From: an uncultured Chthonomonas sp.
GTDB lineage: Bacteria; Armatimonadota; Chthonomonadetes; Chthonomonadales; Chthonomonadaceae
Assembly (NCBI GenBank): GCA_903859705.1
Contig: CAIONQ010000090.1
Coordinates: 1 to 64,000 of the forward strand
DNA length: 64,000 nt
Direction of reading: 5' to 3'
Below the pieces are notes generated by a model that saw only the letters and a program-made list of their open reading frames with translations, was not told where the DNA came from and made no database searches. Below, in pieces: positions 8,838 to 17,162 of the stretch (within the stretch, counting starts at the first letter, position 1; each line of letters opens with the position of its first letter). The position numbers and the translations under genes are program-made.

Positions 8838-10046
8838 CTACGCCTGATCTTCTTCTGCTGTTTCTTCTATGCTCTCTTCTGCATCGGGCACTTCTGCCTG
8901 TCGCAGTAACTCTGCGGCATCAGATGCCGCGGAGCGCCGAGGAGCAGTAACAGCTTCATCACCATCACTATCGCCTAAGTGATCTGTCATAGACATCAAC
9001 GCTGCACGTGCAACCTGTGCCTCGCTGCGGATATCAATGCGCCATCCGGTTAAGCGTGCGGCAAGGCGCACGTTTTGACCAGATTTGCCGATTGCCAGCG
9101 ACAACTGGCTATCAGGAACCACTACGAACGCGCTTTTCGCCTCTTCGTTTACGTTTACTGTAACCGCCTTGGCCGGAGAAAGAGCCTCACCGATAAATGC
9201 AGCCGTATCGGCATTCCAACGTACGATATCGATTTTCTCATCGTACATTTCGTTAACAACCGCCTGAACGCGGCTGCCACGGTGCCCAACGCATGCACCT
9301 ACTGGGTCTACCTTCTCGTCGCGGCTAACCACCGCGATTTTGGAGCGTGCACCAGGCTCGCGAGCTACGCTCTTAATGGTTACGATGCCGTCTGCGATTT
9401 CTGGCACTTCCAGCTCGAAGAGTCGGCGGATAAGGCTTGGATGCGTGCGCGATACAATAACCTGCGGTCCCTTGGGAGAATCCCGCACTTCCAGAACGTA
9501 CACCTTAATTCGGTCGTTAAACTTGTAGGGCTCGGTCTCAACCTGTTCCTGAACGGGAAGCAATGCATCGAGCTTACCCAGGCCAATAATAACGTTTCGG
9601 CCCTCACGGCGCTGAACGGTTCCGGTAACCACCTCACCTACGCGCTCGTTGAATTCATCGAAAACTTTTTTGCGCTCCGCTTCGCGGATGCGCTGCACAA
9701 CTACCTGTTTGGCGGTTTGCGCGGCAATGCGCCCGAAGTTACCCTGGGGTACATCATAGACCAGCGTTTCACCCACAAGAATTTCGGGATTAATTGCCCG
9801 AGCATCCGTAAGAGTAATTTCGTTGTTCTCATCGAAAACTTCGTCTACAACGGTTTTCTCGCAGAAAACTCTGAAAGGGCTTGCAGCAGAGCGGCCGGAG
9901 TCTATTCGCACTTTTACTTCGCCGGTGCTGTTGTTATTGCGTTTGTAGGCTGTAGCGAGAGCGGATTCAACGGTCTCGATCAAAGTATCGAGCGGTATGT
10001 CTTTCTCTTTTGCTATCTGCTGGAGGGCTTCAATAAATTCGCTCAT
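8838..10046 (-). CDS. nusA: Transcription termination/antitermination factor NusA
   Basis: This RNA polymerase-associated factor controls pausing, termination and antitermination. Visible in order are the N-terminal RNAP-binding domain (MSEFIEALQQIAKEKDI), an S1 domain (GEVVTGTVQRREGRNVII), KH1 (VDPVGACVGHRGSRVQAV) and KH2 (LAIGKSGQNVRLAARLTGW). An acidic tail of about 60 residues ends the protein. At 402 residues it lacks the C-terminal repeats of E. coli NusA. The start has AGGAGAG 9 bases upstream. It is first in the operon; no rimP lies between the promoter and nusA. Confidence 0.95.
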   Translation of the reverse strand: MSEFIEALQQIAKEKDIPLDTLIETVESALATAYKRNNNSTGEVKVRIDSGRSAASPFRVFCEKTVVDEVFDENNEITLTDARAINPEILVGETLVYDVPQGNFGRIAAQTAKQVVVQRIREAERKKVFDEFNERVGEVVTGTVQRREGRNVIIGLGKLDALLPVQEQVETEPYKFNDRIKVYVLEVRDSPKGPQVIVSRTHPSLIRRLFELEVPEIADGIVTIKSVAREPGARSKIAVVSRDEKVDPVGACVGHRGSRVQAVVNEMYDEKIDIVRWNADTAAFIGEALSPAKAVTVNVNEEAKSAFVVVPDSQLSLAIGKSGQNVRLAARLTGWRIDIRSEAQVARAALMSMTDHLGDSDGDEAVTAPRRSAASDAAELLRQAEVPDAEESIEETAEEDQA

Positions 10047-10194
10047 AGCCGCATCTCTCCTGCCGCCTTGTCAGCGTGTCCTGTGTATTCGGTTGTATGC
10101 ATACCTTAACCGGCATGACTGCGCGGCAGCGCCGGGACGAATCCGCATGCCTGCCGCGTCGTATTGATGGTGCCGTACCATACCAAACAAATAT

Positions 10195-10218
10195 AGGAGT
10201 GGGCCACGCCCCACTCCT
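10195..10218 (-). promoter_or_regulatory. Leader hairpin upstream of nusA (attenuator candidate)
   Basis: AGGAGTGGG (10195-10203) and CCCACTCCT (10210-10218) form a perfect 9-bp stem with a 6-base loop. On the minus strand the hairpin is followed by ATATTTGTTTGG, moderately T-rich. It lies inside the roughly 200-base untranslated leader of nusA. An attenuation role, perhaps with NusA autoregulation, is inference. Confidence 0.5.
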
Positions 10219-10250
10219 CACATACGGCCCGTAATGTGACTTGATGTGTG

Positions 10251-10279
10251 AGTATAGCATAGCGACCCCTAAAAAGCAA
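10251..10279 (-). promoter_or_regulatory. Sigma-70 type promoter for the nusA operon
   Basis: On the minus strand TTGCTT (10279-10274) and TATACT (10256-10251) are separated by exactly 17 bases. The predicted start is near 10244, giving a leader of about 200 bases before nusA. Confidence 0.7.
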
Positions 10280-10355
10280 GTATAACACCCCCTTCGCGGG
10301 TTGCTGGCGGGCCTGCGTATCCGTCAAACGGGGGACAATGCTCGGAAAGCCACCG

Positions 10356-10364
10356 TGGTATAAT
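10356..10364 (+). promoter_or_regulatory. Extended -10 promoter for the ccm operon
   Basis: TGGTATAAT is a perfect extended -10 element. No good -35 hexamer is present, which is acceptable with an extended -10. The predicted start is about 28 bases before the ccmA ATG. It is divergent from the nusA promoter about 80 bases away. Confidence 0.65.
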
Positions 10365-10398
10365 TCTGAGCAGTAAGCTGAGCGTAACAGCCACGGTA

Positions 10399-11118
10399 AT
10401 GGAGACTAAAACGAAGGTGGATCAGGCCGAAGTTAATGCAGAAGTTACCGGCTTGACGGCACGGAATTCCGATGCCGAAGCCCGACGGATATGCATCCGA
10501 TTTCGGGAAGTTACCCACCGTTTTGGCCCCCGATCCGTACTTGAAAACATTTCTGCAGAGGTGCATACCGGCCAGGTTGGCATTATTACCGGATCTAATG
10601 GATCTGGCAAGAGCACGCTGTTGCGTGTGGCAGCGGGCCTGCTTACCCCGATGGCAGGTGAGGTTGAGATACAAGTAGATGGGCGGACGCTTTGCCCAGA
10701 TGACAGGCGATCGGCGATTGGGCTTGTTGCGCCAGATCTCACCCTATACAGGGAGTTAACCGGCGCCGAAAATCTGAGCTTTTTTGCGAGGTTAAGGGGA
10801 ATTGACCCAACGCGCGAAATGCTGATTGAAGCCCTGACTGAGGTTGGCCTGCGCGGCAGAGGGAGGGACATGGTTAGTGGTTACTCCTCTGGAATGCGGC
10901 AGCGCCTGAAGTATGCATTTGCCATGCTTGGCCGCCCGCCAATATTGATGTTGGATGAGCCAACAGCCAACCTGGATGTAGAGGGGATTGCCATGGTGGA
11001 GCGCGTGGTTGCTATACAAAAAGCACGGCCAGACGGCGGCATTGTGCTTGTTGCAACCAATGAACCGCGAGAAACGGCATGGGGAATTCCGTTGATACAA
11101 CTGGAGGCAACACGGTGA
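10399..11118 (+). CDS. ccmA: Heme exporter ATP-binding protein CcmA
   Basis: A 239-residue ABC ATPase energising release of holo-CcmE in cytochrome c maturation. Walker A GSNGSGKST is near residue 66, the signature SGYSSGMRQR near 155 and Walker B ILMLDEPTANLD near 183. An N-terminal extension of about 30 residues precedes the domain. It is first in a six-gene operon and overlaps ccmB by GTGA. The Shine-Dalgarno is weak, so the exact start is not certain. Confidence 0.88.
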   Translation: METKTKVDQAEVNAEVTGLTARNSDAEARRICIRFREVTHRFGPRSVLENISAEVHTGQVGIITGSNGSGKSTLLRVAAGLLTPMAGEVEIQVDGRTLCPDDRRSAIGLVAPDLTLYRELTGAENLSFFARLRGIDPTREMLIEALTEVGLRGRGRDMVSGYSSGMRQRLKYAFAMLGRPPILMLDEPTANLDVEGIAMVERVVAIQKARPDGGIVLVATNEPRETAWGIPLIQLEATR

Positions 11119-11945
11119 GCGGTAACACTGCGGCCAATTCCTCCGTAAATAATGCGGGCATTAGCGTTGGGAACCAGGCGGCCGTGAAAGCCGCAAACTG
11201 GTTACCACAGGCCATTGCACTGTACAAAAAGGACATACTTGCCGAAACGCGAACGCGCGTTGCCATCAATTCGGTAGGGCTTTTTGCCTTTGCAAGTCTG
11301 TTTTTGCTTACGCTTGCAACGCGCGGTCTGGGAGAGGTACAGTCTATTCGAATACTGTCCCTGCCTCTACACGGCATTACCCTTGCCGATGTTGAGAAAG
11401 CGCAAATTCCAGCATGGACCGGCCCCAGCAAGTTAGGACTGCTGTGGGTACTGCTATGTTTTGCGGCCTTCGCGGGGTTGGCACATGGCTTTGTTCACGA
11501 AGAAGAGGCGGGAACAGGAACAGCGCTGCGGTTAACGATGAATCCACAGGCTGTTTATGTTGGCAAGTTGAGCTTCAACCTCACTTTGCTGTCACTTATT
11601 GCGGTATTAGTGACTCCTTTCTATATGGGACTAACCGGCATGCACGCCGGAGCGTGGCCGGCCTTTCTGGTAGTGATGCTGGGAGGATGCCTTGGTTTAG
11701 GAAGTACCGCCACAATCATTGCGGTTCTGGCATCCAAGGCCAGGGGCTCTGGAGCGCTTTTCGGTGCCATTGGGCTTCCGATCATAGTGGTGTTTTTGAT
11801 GCTTCTGCTGAATGCAGCGAACACCTTATATAATGCGGAGGCAACAACCATGCGGATGGTGCAAGATTTTGGCGGCCTTATGAGCTTCGGAGTGCTGCTG
11901 ATTTCGGTGAGCGCGTTCACATTCAAATTTGTGTGGGAAGAGTAA
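11115..11945 (+). CDS. ccmB: Heme exporter membrane protein CcmB
   Basis: This is the membrane partner of CcmA, with six hydrophobic segments (e.g. VGLFAFASLFLLTLA, GLLWVLLCFAAFAGLA). LYKKDILAETRTR at the N-terminus and FVHEEEAGTGTALRL after the second segment match CcmB (E-x-R and the HEEE/GT motif). I choose GTG 11115 because GGAGG stands 7 bases upstream and the codon overlaps the ccmA stop as GTGA. An ATG 36 bases earlier lies deep inside ccmA. The product is 276 residues. Confidence 0.88.
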   Translation: MSGNTAANSSVNNAGISVGNQAAVKAANWLPQAIALYKKDILAETRTRVAINSVGLFAFASLFLLTLATRGLGEVQSIRILSLPLHGITLADVEKAQIPAWTGPSKLGLLWVLLCFAAFAGLAHGFVHEEEAGTGTALRLTMNPQAVYVGKLSFNLTLLSLIAVLVTPFYMGLTGMHAGAWPAFLVVMLGGCLGLGSTATIIAVLASKARGSGALFGAIGLPIIVVFLMLLLNAANTLYNAEATTMRMVQDFGGLMSFGVLLISVSAFTFKFVWEE

Positions 11946-11951
11946 GCGACA

Positions 11952-12674
11952 ATGGCACAAACAGGCACAGCAAATAACACAGGATCTGCCACTGCACCGG
12001 GCCGCCTTGCGCCCTGGAAAATTGCATGTGGCGCGATCATGGTGTACGTCATATATGGATCGTTTTTTGTTGCTGGCGGAGCAGAAGGATTTAGAGTTGG
12101 CGGCGATGGAGCCAGAGCCATCTTCTTTCATGTGCCAGCGGCAATTCTCAGCTCTGTACTCTATTTTGCGGGAATGTGGTACGCAGCGGTTTTTCTGTTC
12201 GGTAAAAAACAAAACGATATGGAGGCAGATGCCAAATCCGGCATATGTATGGAGCTTGGTGCGCTTTTCTGCCTGTTGGCAACCATAACGGGCAGCATTT
12301 TCGCTGGAATTCAGTGGGGGGTGTTCTGGAACTGGGACCCTCGTGAAACCTCCATTATCGTAATGCTACTGCTGTATGCAGCCTACTTGATTTTGAGAGG
12401 CGCCATGGCCGGTAAACCCGCAGCCCGGGCGCGCTTATCTGCAGTGTATGCTTTGATTGCCCTTGTGCCCGCACAGTACTTGATATGGGCTGTGCCGCGG
12501 CTGCTTGAGGGCAATCATCCAACCAATACATTGCGAGACCCGGCCATGACCAGCCTGGGCTACAAGCTGGTGCTTTACCCATCTTTCCTCGCATTTGCAA
12601 TGCTGACTGTCTGGCTATTCCAGCTTCGCTTCCGAGCCTATCGCCTGGCTGCCAGCCGGGAGGAGACCCTGTGA
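11952..12674 (+). CDS. ccmC: Cytochrome c biogenesis protein CcmC (heme handling)
   Basis: A 240-residue six-helix membrane protein of the HHP family. The tryptophan-rich WWD motif appears as WGVFWNWDPRET near residue 119. Conserved periplasmic histidines are at FHVPAAI (first loop) and GNHPTNT (later loop). CcmC presents heme to CcmE in the periplasm. It follows ccmB by 6 bases and overlaps the small downstream gene by GTGA. Confidence 0.9.
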   Translation: MAQTGTANNTGSATAPGRLAPWKIACGAIMVYVIYGSFFVAGGAEGFRVGGDGARAIFFHVPAAILSSVLYFAGMWYAAVFLFGKKQNDMEADAKSGICMELGALFCLLATITGSIFAGIQWGVFWNWDPRETSIIVMLLLYAAYLILRGAMAGKPAARARLSAVYALIALVPAQYLIWAVPRLLEGNHPTNTLRDPAMTSLGYKLVLYPSFLAFAMLTVWLFQLRFRAYRLAASREETL

Positions 12675-12808
12675 GTCACCAAACAATACTTGGCCTAATT
12701 ATGGCCGTGCCCCTGCTAACATGGCTGGGAGTTTTTCTTTACCTGATCAATATCGACCGAACTCTCCAAAGGCTGGAGAGCACCAGGAAAGAGCAGGATG
12801 ACCTGTGA
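12671..12808 (+). CDS. ccmD: Small CcmD-like membrane protein (45 residues)
   Basis: Starting at GTG 12671 (overlapping the ccmC stop as GTGA, with GGGAGGAG 6 bases upstream), this short frame encodes one membrane segment, ILGLIMAVPLLTWLGVFLYL. A charged tail follows (INIDRTLQRLESTRKEQDDL). Single-helix proteins with an R..RLE tail between ccmC and ccmE are CcmD, which couples holo-CcmE to the CcmAB transporter. The stop overlaps the ccmE GTG. Easily missed because of its size and GTG start. Confidence 0.75.
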   Translation: MSHQTILGLIMAVPLLTWLGVFLYLINIDRTLQRLESTRKEQDDL

Positions 12809-13248
12809 AAAAGACATACCTTATCGGTTTGCTGGTAATCAGCGCCGCACTCGGATTTACCCTCTGGGCTTTTAGCAACTCATTGAGCCCATTTGTAGAC
12901 ATTCGCACGGCACGCCAGACCACCGGCTCGTGCCAGGTTCGGGGCCTTATTGTAAAAGACACGAACCATGCCGCACGTTACGATGCGTCTACCCGTTCTT
13001 TCCGCTTCTGGATAGTAGATAAGAACAAAGACCTGTGTGAAGTGGTTTACCACGGCGCCAAGCCGGATGCGTTTGATGCGGCAAAAGGCCTCTCGGCCTC
13101 TGGAAGCATGACCCGCGCTGCAGATGGCACCGAGTTCTTTAACTCCGACAGCCTCTCGGTTCAGTGCCCTTCCAAATACGATGATGCCAAGGCAGACTAT
13201 GGCAAGAAGCCAGCGGGCTCAGCACCCAAATTGGGAGGTCAGATTTAA
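12805..13248 (+). CDS. ccmE: CcmE, CxxxY variant heme chaperone
   Basis: A 147-residue protein with one N-terminal membrane anchor (TYLIGLLVISAALGFTLWAF) and an OB-fold domain. It shows CQVRGLIVKDT, FRFWIVDKNK and VVYHGAKPDAF, as in CcmE (canonical V.Y.G..PD.F). Near the C-terminus classical CcmE has HDENY-type heme attachment through His. Here it is CPSKY (C121 to Y125). This CxxxY form is known from System I* of Desulfovibrio and archaea. The GTG start overlaps the upstream stop; the TAA overlaps ccmF as TAATG. Confidence 0.9.
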   Translation: MKKTYLIGLLVISAALGFTLWAFSNSLSPFVDIRTARQTTGSCQVRGLIVKDTNHAARYDASTRSFRFWIVDKNKDLCEVVYHGAKPDAFDAAKGLSASGSMTRAADGTEFFNSDSLSVQCPSKYDDAKADYGKKPAGSAPKLGGQI

Positions 13249-15866
13249 TGTCCCAGCTAGGTCCAATTTGGACGGCCGCGGGGACGCTTGGTAAGGTTGC
13301 GCTTTCGGTCGGTCTGATTGCGTCCTTGCTTACCGTCATCGCATATATACTCGCGCTTCGCAAGGATGCTGGCAAAAAGCCACTCCTTGCAGCGCGGGCC
13401 CTCTACACGATTTCGGCAGTTGGCATGCTGGCAGCGTTTGGCCTGCTGATTGCCATTGTTTATGGATACCATTTTGAGTATAAGTATGCTGCGGATCACA
13501 CCGGAACGGGCATGAGCACGTGGTACCGCCTTGCAGCTACTTGGTCGGGCCAGGAGGGATCCTTCCTTTTGTGGGGAGGATGGACAGCCCTTATCGGTTT
13601 CCTGGTGTTTGCATGTGGTGGCAAATATGAAGCCCGCGTTATGCCGTTTTACGTTTCCGTAATTGGCATGCTTTGCGCAGTGCTACTGAAGCAGAGCCCC
13701 TATGAACTGCTTCCTGCGCCCTCCCATGCGGAATTACTCGCAAACCCATCATGGCATTTTCCACCCATGGAAGGTGCAGGGCTGAACCCATCACTCCAGA
13801 ACTACTGGATGACGATTCATCCGCCAACCATCTTCTTTGGGTTTGCCTCCCTCCTGGTTCCGTTCTGCTATGCAATGGCCGCGCTGATATGGCGAGACTA
13901 TGATGGCTGGACCAGCCGGGTAATGCCGTATTCTCTGCTCTCCTGCGGTACCCTTGGCCTTGGCCTGTTTATGGGCGGCTACTGGGCATATGAAACTCAG
14001 GGATGGCACGGATTCTGGGCATGGGATCCAGTTGAGAACGCGAGCTTCTTCCCGTGGCTTTCGGTAACAGCTCTTGTGCACGGCCTCGTGGTTCAAAAAA
14101 GCCGTGGAGGCATGGGTAAAACCAACACATTCCTTGGAATTCTCTCCTTCTGGCTCTTCTTACTGGGAACCTTCCTCACACGCTCAGGTGTTCTGGCGGA
14201 AGTATCCATCCACGCATTTGCCAATATTGGGAAGAGCGGCCTTGCGTTAATGGTTGCCATGATGCTGATTTATGGCCTTGGTGGCCTGGCATTGTGGCTG
14301 TGGCGAGTGAAAGATATACCGGGTAGGAAGACAACTGGCGACACCCTGGTGAGCCGTGATTTCGCCTTCTTTATGGCGGTAACCCTGCTGATACTGGCCT
14401 GTGCATTTGTAACTCTGGGCACAACGGCACCGTTGGGGCAGAAGATGCTGCACAAGCCGCTCAGCCCACCGCAGGCTGTGTTCTACAACCGATCTATGAT
14501 GCCGCTGGCGATTATTGCCGGCCTACTAATGGGATGCGTTCCGTGGCTTGCTTGGAAGAAAACAGACCCGGACAAGTTCCTGCGTAAGCTGGTTGGCCCG
14601 TGGCTGCTGATGGTGGTTTTCGGTTCGCTATTGCTTGTGTGGGTTCTGGGGGCAGAGCGAGCCTGGGTGGCATCCCGAGACCTATCTGATGAGGCCGTTC
14701 AGAACACAATGAAGGCATGGGTTAACCCCAGCTTGCAACGTGTTTCTGTAATCCTGCTAGCTTCAGTTGGATTCCTTGCAGTGCTCTCAAACTCGGCACT
14801 TGCTGCACGTGTTTTCCGGAAAAAACCCTTTGCGGCGGGCGGATGGTTGGCACACGTTGGCATTGGCGTTATGATGATAGGTGTTGTTGTATCCAATACC
14901 TACGAGCGTACTGAGCGCATAGACCTTATTCAGGGGCATGGCCCGAAAACAGCTTTCGAATATCAGTTTGAATTCGAAAAGATGACTGCCAAGCCAATGG
15001 ATATGAGGCCGCTAAACCCGGATTATGTTAAAGACAACGCTGTACAGATGCGCGTAACTCCGCCCGAAGGCGAAGGCAAGCAGGCAGATGGCAGCAGAAC
15101 CTTCCTGGTATCTCCGCGCTGGTTTGTTTATAACCTGGCCACTGCACGATTTGAGGATGATGCTCAGGCTATCAGGTGGCCAGACATCCGCAAGTACATG
15201 GGACACGACCTGTATGTTGGCCTGGCAGCAAACCCGGAGTTTGTGTTTATCGACCCGGATAACCGCAATACGCGCCAGCAGCTAACGCTGCAACCCAAGC
15301 AGAAGGTGCCGTTTGGCCCTTACACCATCGGCTACTACGATAAGTTCGGCACTCCTGGTAAAGAGCAGGGCGTTCGGTTGGCCATTTTAAAGCCAGACAA
15401 CACCGTTGTGGAAGCGGACCCGGTTATTAGAATGGCGATGGGTGAAGACGGCAAGATGCACCTTACTCAGGACGAGTATGCTGTAAAACAGCTTCGCGAT
15501 GAGAACCAGGTACCCGGTGTTGCACGCCTCGACAATATCGATCCGTCAACAAAGGCTGCAACAGTTAGCCTCAGCTTACCCGGTGCTAACACCACTGGTG
15601 TATGGGTTGTGCATGCCGAAGTAACCTATAAACCATGGGTTAACCTCGTATGGGGCGGTGTGCTTGTAGCGGTGCTGGGGATATTTGTTGCAGGTATACA
15701 CCGAACACTGGAAGCACGCAAAGTGCTGGCAACCGGGCGAGAAGAGGCGTTCCTGGATCTTGGTGAGGAAGAAGAAGAGCCTGCCAGCGTTGTGCCGGGG
15801 GCAACTCCATCGCGTACGCCGCCGGTTGGAAAATCGACCCGTCGTAAGCCAGCCAGTCAGGCTTAA
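13248..15866 (+). CDS. ccmF: Cytochrome c heme lyase CcmF
   Basis: An 872-residue polytopic membrane protein with about 15 hydrophobic segments. The heme-handling WWD motif is GWHGFWAWDPVENASFFPWL near residue 255. It is followed by GTFLTRSGVLAEVSIHAF and, earlier, the HPP-containing segment WMTIHPPTIFFGF. CcmF attaches heme from CcmE to apocytochromes. A soluble periplasmic domain near residues 560-800 precedes the last helix. The tail has an acidic stretch (GEEEEEP). No ccmG or ccmH follows in the next genes. Confidence 0.95.
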   Translation: MSQLGPIWTAAGTLGKVALSVGLIASLLTVIAYILALRKDAGKKPLLAARALYTISAVGMLAAFGLLIAIVYGYHFEYKYAADHTGTGMSTWYRLAATWSGQEGSFLLWGGWTALIGFLVFACGGKYEARVMPFYVSVIGMLCAVLLKQSPYELLPAPSHAELLANPSWHFPPMEGAGLNPSLQNYWMTIHPPTIFFGFASLLVPFCYAMAALIWRDYDGWTSRVMPYSLLSCGTLGLGLFMGGYWAYETQGWHGFWAWDPVENASFFPWLSVTALVHGLVVQKSRGGMGKTNTFLGILSFWLFLLGTFLTRSGVLAEVSIHAFANIGKSGLALMVAMMLIYGLGGLALWLWRVKDIPGRKTTGDTLVSRDFAFFMAVTLLILACAFVTLGTTAPLGQKMLHKPLSPPQAVFYNRSMMPLAIIAGLLMGCVPWLAWKKTDPDKFLRKLVGPWLLMVVFGSLLLVWVLGAERAWVASRDLSDEAVQNTMKAWVNPSLQRVSVILLASVGFLAVLSNSALAARVFRKKPFAAGGWLAHVGIGVMMIGVVVSNTYERTERIDLIQGHGPKTAFEYQFEFEKMTAKPMDMRPLNPDYVKDNAVQMRVTPPEGEGKQADGSRTFLVSPRWFVYNLATARFEDDAQAIRWPDIRKYMGHDLYVGLAANPEFVFIDPDNRNTRQQLTLQPKQKVPFGPYTIGYYDKFGTPGKEQGVRLAILKPDNTVVEADPVIRMAMGEDGKMHLTQDEYAVKQLRDENQVPGVARLDNIDPSTKAATVSLSLPGANTTGVWVVHAEVTYKPWVNLVWGGVLVAVLGIFVAGIHRTLEARKVLATGREEAFLDLGEEEEEPASVVPGATPSRTPPVGKSTRRKPASQA

Positions 15867-15936
15867 GACACACTTAAGACTCTTTAAGTTTGTTTTAATA
15901 TTCATTTAAGTAAACTTTATTATCATTCAGTCCACT

Positions 15937-15978
15937 GAGGGCTGCCGATCCGGTATCTCCGGAACGGCAGCTCTTTTC
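15937..15978 (+). terminator. Intrinsic terminator after ccmF
   Basis: GAGGGCTGCCG and CGGCAGCTC form the outer stem with inner CCGG pairs, followed by TTTTCTTCT. It lies 70 bases after the ccmF stop and separates the ccm operon from the next cassette. Confidence 0.75.
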
Positions 15979-16093
15979 TTCTGCTGGTGTTCAGTTTCCA
16001 CTCTCGCACTCTGTGTTGTAATACCAGAAGCGATGTCTTACACCCTCATGAAAAGCAACCATGCACAATTCAAATATGGGAGAACATGCAACA

Positions 16094-16471
16094 ATGCCGC
16101 GGCAAAGCACCACAAAGGCGCTGCTGGCAGCCGCAGCAGTAATCGTACTTGCTGGCCCGGGCTGCTCCAGATCAGGGCAACAAATCATGGGAGAGGCACC
16201 GCCATCCGCAGCCTCAGCAGTAGTGTCCGAAGCTACGAAATCAAAACCCGGCACTCGCTGCACGCTTAGCGGTGAGATGACGGAGAAGTGCCCGGTTGCG
16301 GGCTGCTGGTTTATGCTTCGAGACAAATCCGGGGTTGTAAGAATAGATACCAAGGCATCCGGCTTTGTAGTTACCTCGGTACCACTGCACAGCCGCGTAA
16401 CTGTAACGGGAAGTGTGGCAGGTGGTGCCGGCATGGAAACAACAGTGGCTGCCACCGGAATTCGTTACTAG
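16094..16471 (+). CDS. Lipoprotein with CPVAGCW motif, OB-fold-like
   Basis: A 125-residue secreted protein with an N-terminal hydrophobic stretch ending in the lipobox LAGPGC (Cys near residue 24). The mature part has EKCPVAGCWFMLRDKSGVVRIDTKASG and then VPLHSRVTVTGSV, an alternating beta pattern like small OB folds. The two cysteines of CPVAGC could bind a metal or form a disulfide. ATG 16094 is chosen with GGGAG 11 bases upstream; ATG 16061 and 16076 are in frame too. It is first in a five-gene cassette with ABC permeases. Function is unknown. Confidence 0.65.
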   Translation: MPRQSTTKALLAAAAVIVLAGPGCSRSGQQIMGEAPPSAASAVVSEATKSKPGTRCTLSGEMTEKCPVAGCWFMLRDKSGVVRIDTKASGFVVTSVPLHSRVTVTGSVAGGAGMETTVAATGIRY

Positions 16472-16472
16472 T

Positions 16473-17162
16473 ATGAAGCGTGCTCATTTTGTATGGCTTA
16501 CAGTTGGCGCGATAGTGGCTATGGCTGGCGCACGCGCACTGACAGCCGGAATTTGGCAGCAGAACCATGGCACACAAACCATAGATCTAACACAAAGCAA
16601 TGTCCACCACTTTCAGCTGCACGAGCAGGAGGCGGCGGGCCTTTGTCCATGGCGTACACCTGCGCAAGATCTGGCTCGATTTTTTCCTGGTGCAAACGGA
16701 AGTATAGAAACACTGATTGTTGTAAGCAACCATCGCACGGAGATTACCGCTCTGCTGGGCCGAACACCCACTGGCGATGAGAACGCCCTCAGGGCATACC
16801 GAGTATCGGCACAGGGCCGGTATGTTGGTTTGATAGTTCCGAGGCGAGTACGTGGAGAACACGGACTAATAGAGGTTGTGTTTGCAATAAGTGCAGACAA
16901 CAACCAAATGCTTGGAGCACGAATTCAGCGCCTGCGCGAACCTGAAGCTGCCGAGAAGGCGCTAACAAGCGATGCGTGGCTCAAGGGCTTTTACGGAGCA
17001 ACCGTTGCCACTGATTGGACAGCCCTGGCAGGGAAAATTGTGGAATCCACAGCTATCAGCAGTGCCAGTTCGATTTCTGAGGCTGCCAGAGTAGTAATGG
17101 CTATTGCAGGGGCATCTGCCGGCAAAGCCAATAGTGCACACCCGGTGGTGAAATCCGAGTGA
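16473..17162 (+). CDS. Secreted protein resembling an FMN-binding domain
   Basis: A 229-residue protein with an N-terminal signal/anchor (FVWLTVGAIVAMAGARALTAG). The central part, GRYVGLIVPRRVRGEHGLIEVVFAISADNNQMLGARIQRLREPEAAEKA, follows the pattern of RnfG/NosR FMN-binding domains (G.I.VV..I...G.I..V.V). The C-terminal AISSASSISEAARVV resembles ISGATISS with the flavin-attachment residues degraded. FMN binding is therefore uncertain. ATG 16473 begins one base after the lipoprotein stop, and its own stop overlaps the permease GTG. Confidence 0.5.
   Translation: MKRAHFVWLTVGAIVAMAGARALTAGIWQQNHGTQTIDLTQSNVHHFQLHEQEAAGLCPWRTPAQDLARFFPGANGSIETLIVVSNHRTEITALLGRTPTGDENALRAYRVSAQGRYVGLIVPRRVRGEHGLIEVVFAISADNNQMLGARIQRLREPEAAEKALTSDAWLKGFYGATVATDWTALAGKIVESTAISSASSISEAARVVMAIAGASAGKANSAHPVVKSE

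Noticed and set aside
9075-10109. Plus-strand open frame of 344 codons opposite nusA
   Set aside because: Antisense shadow of a conserved gene, without recognisable motifs.
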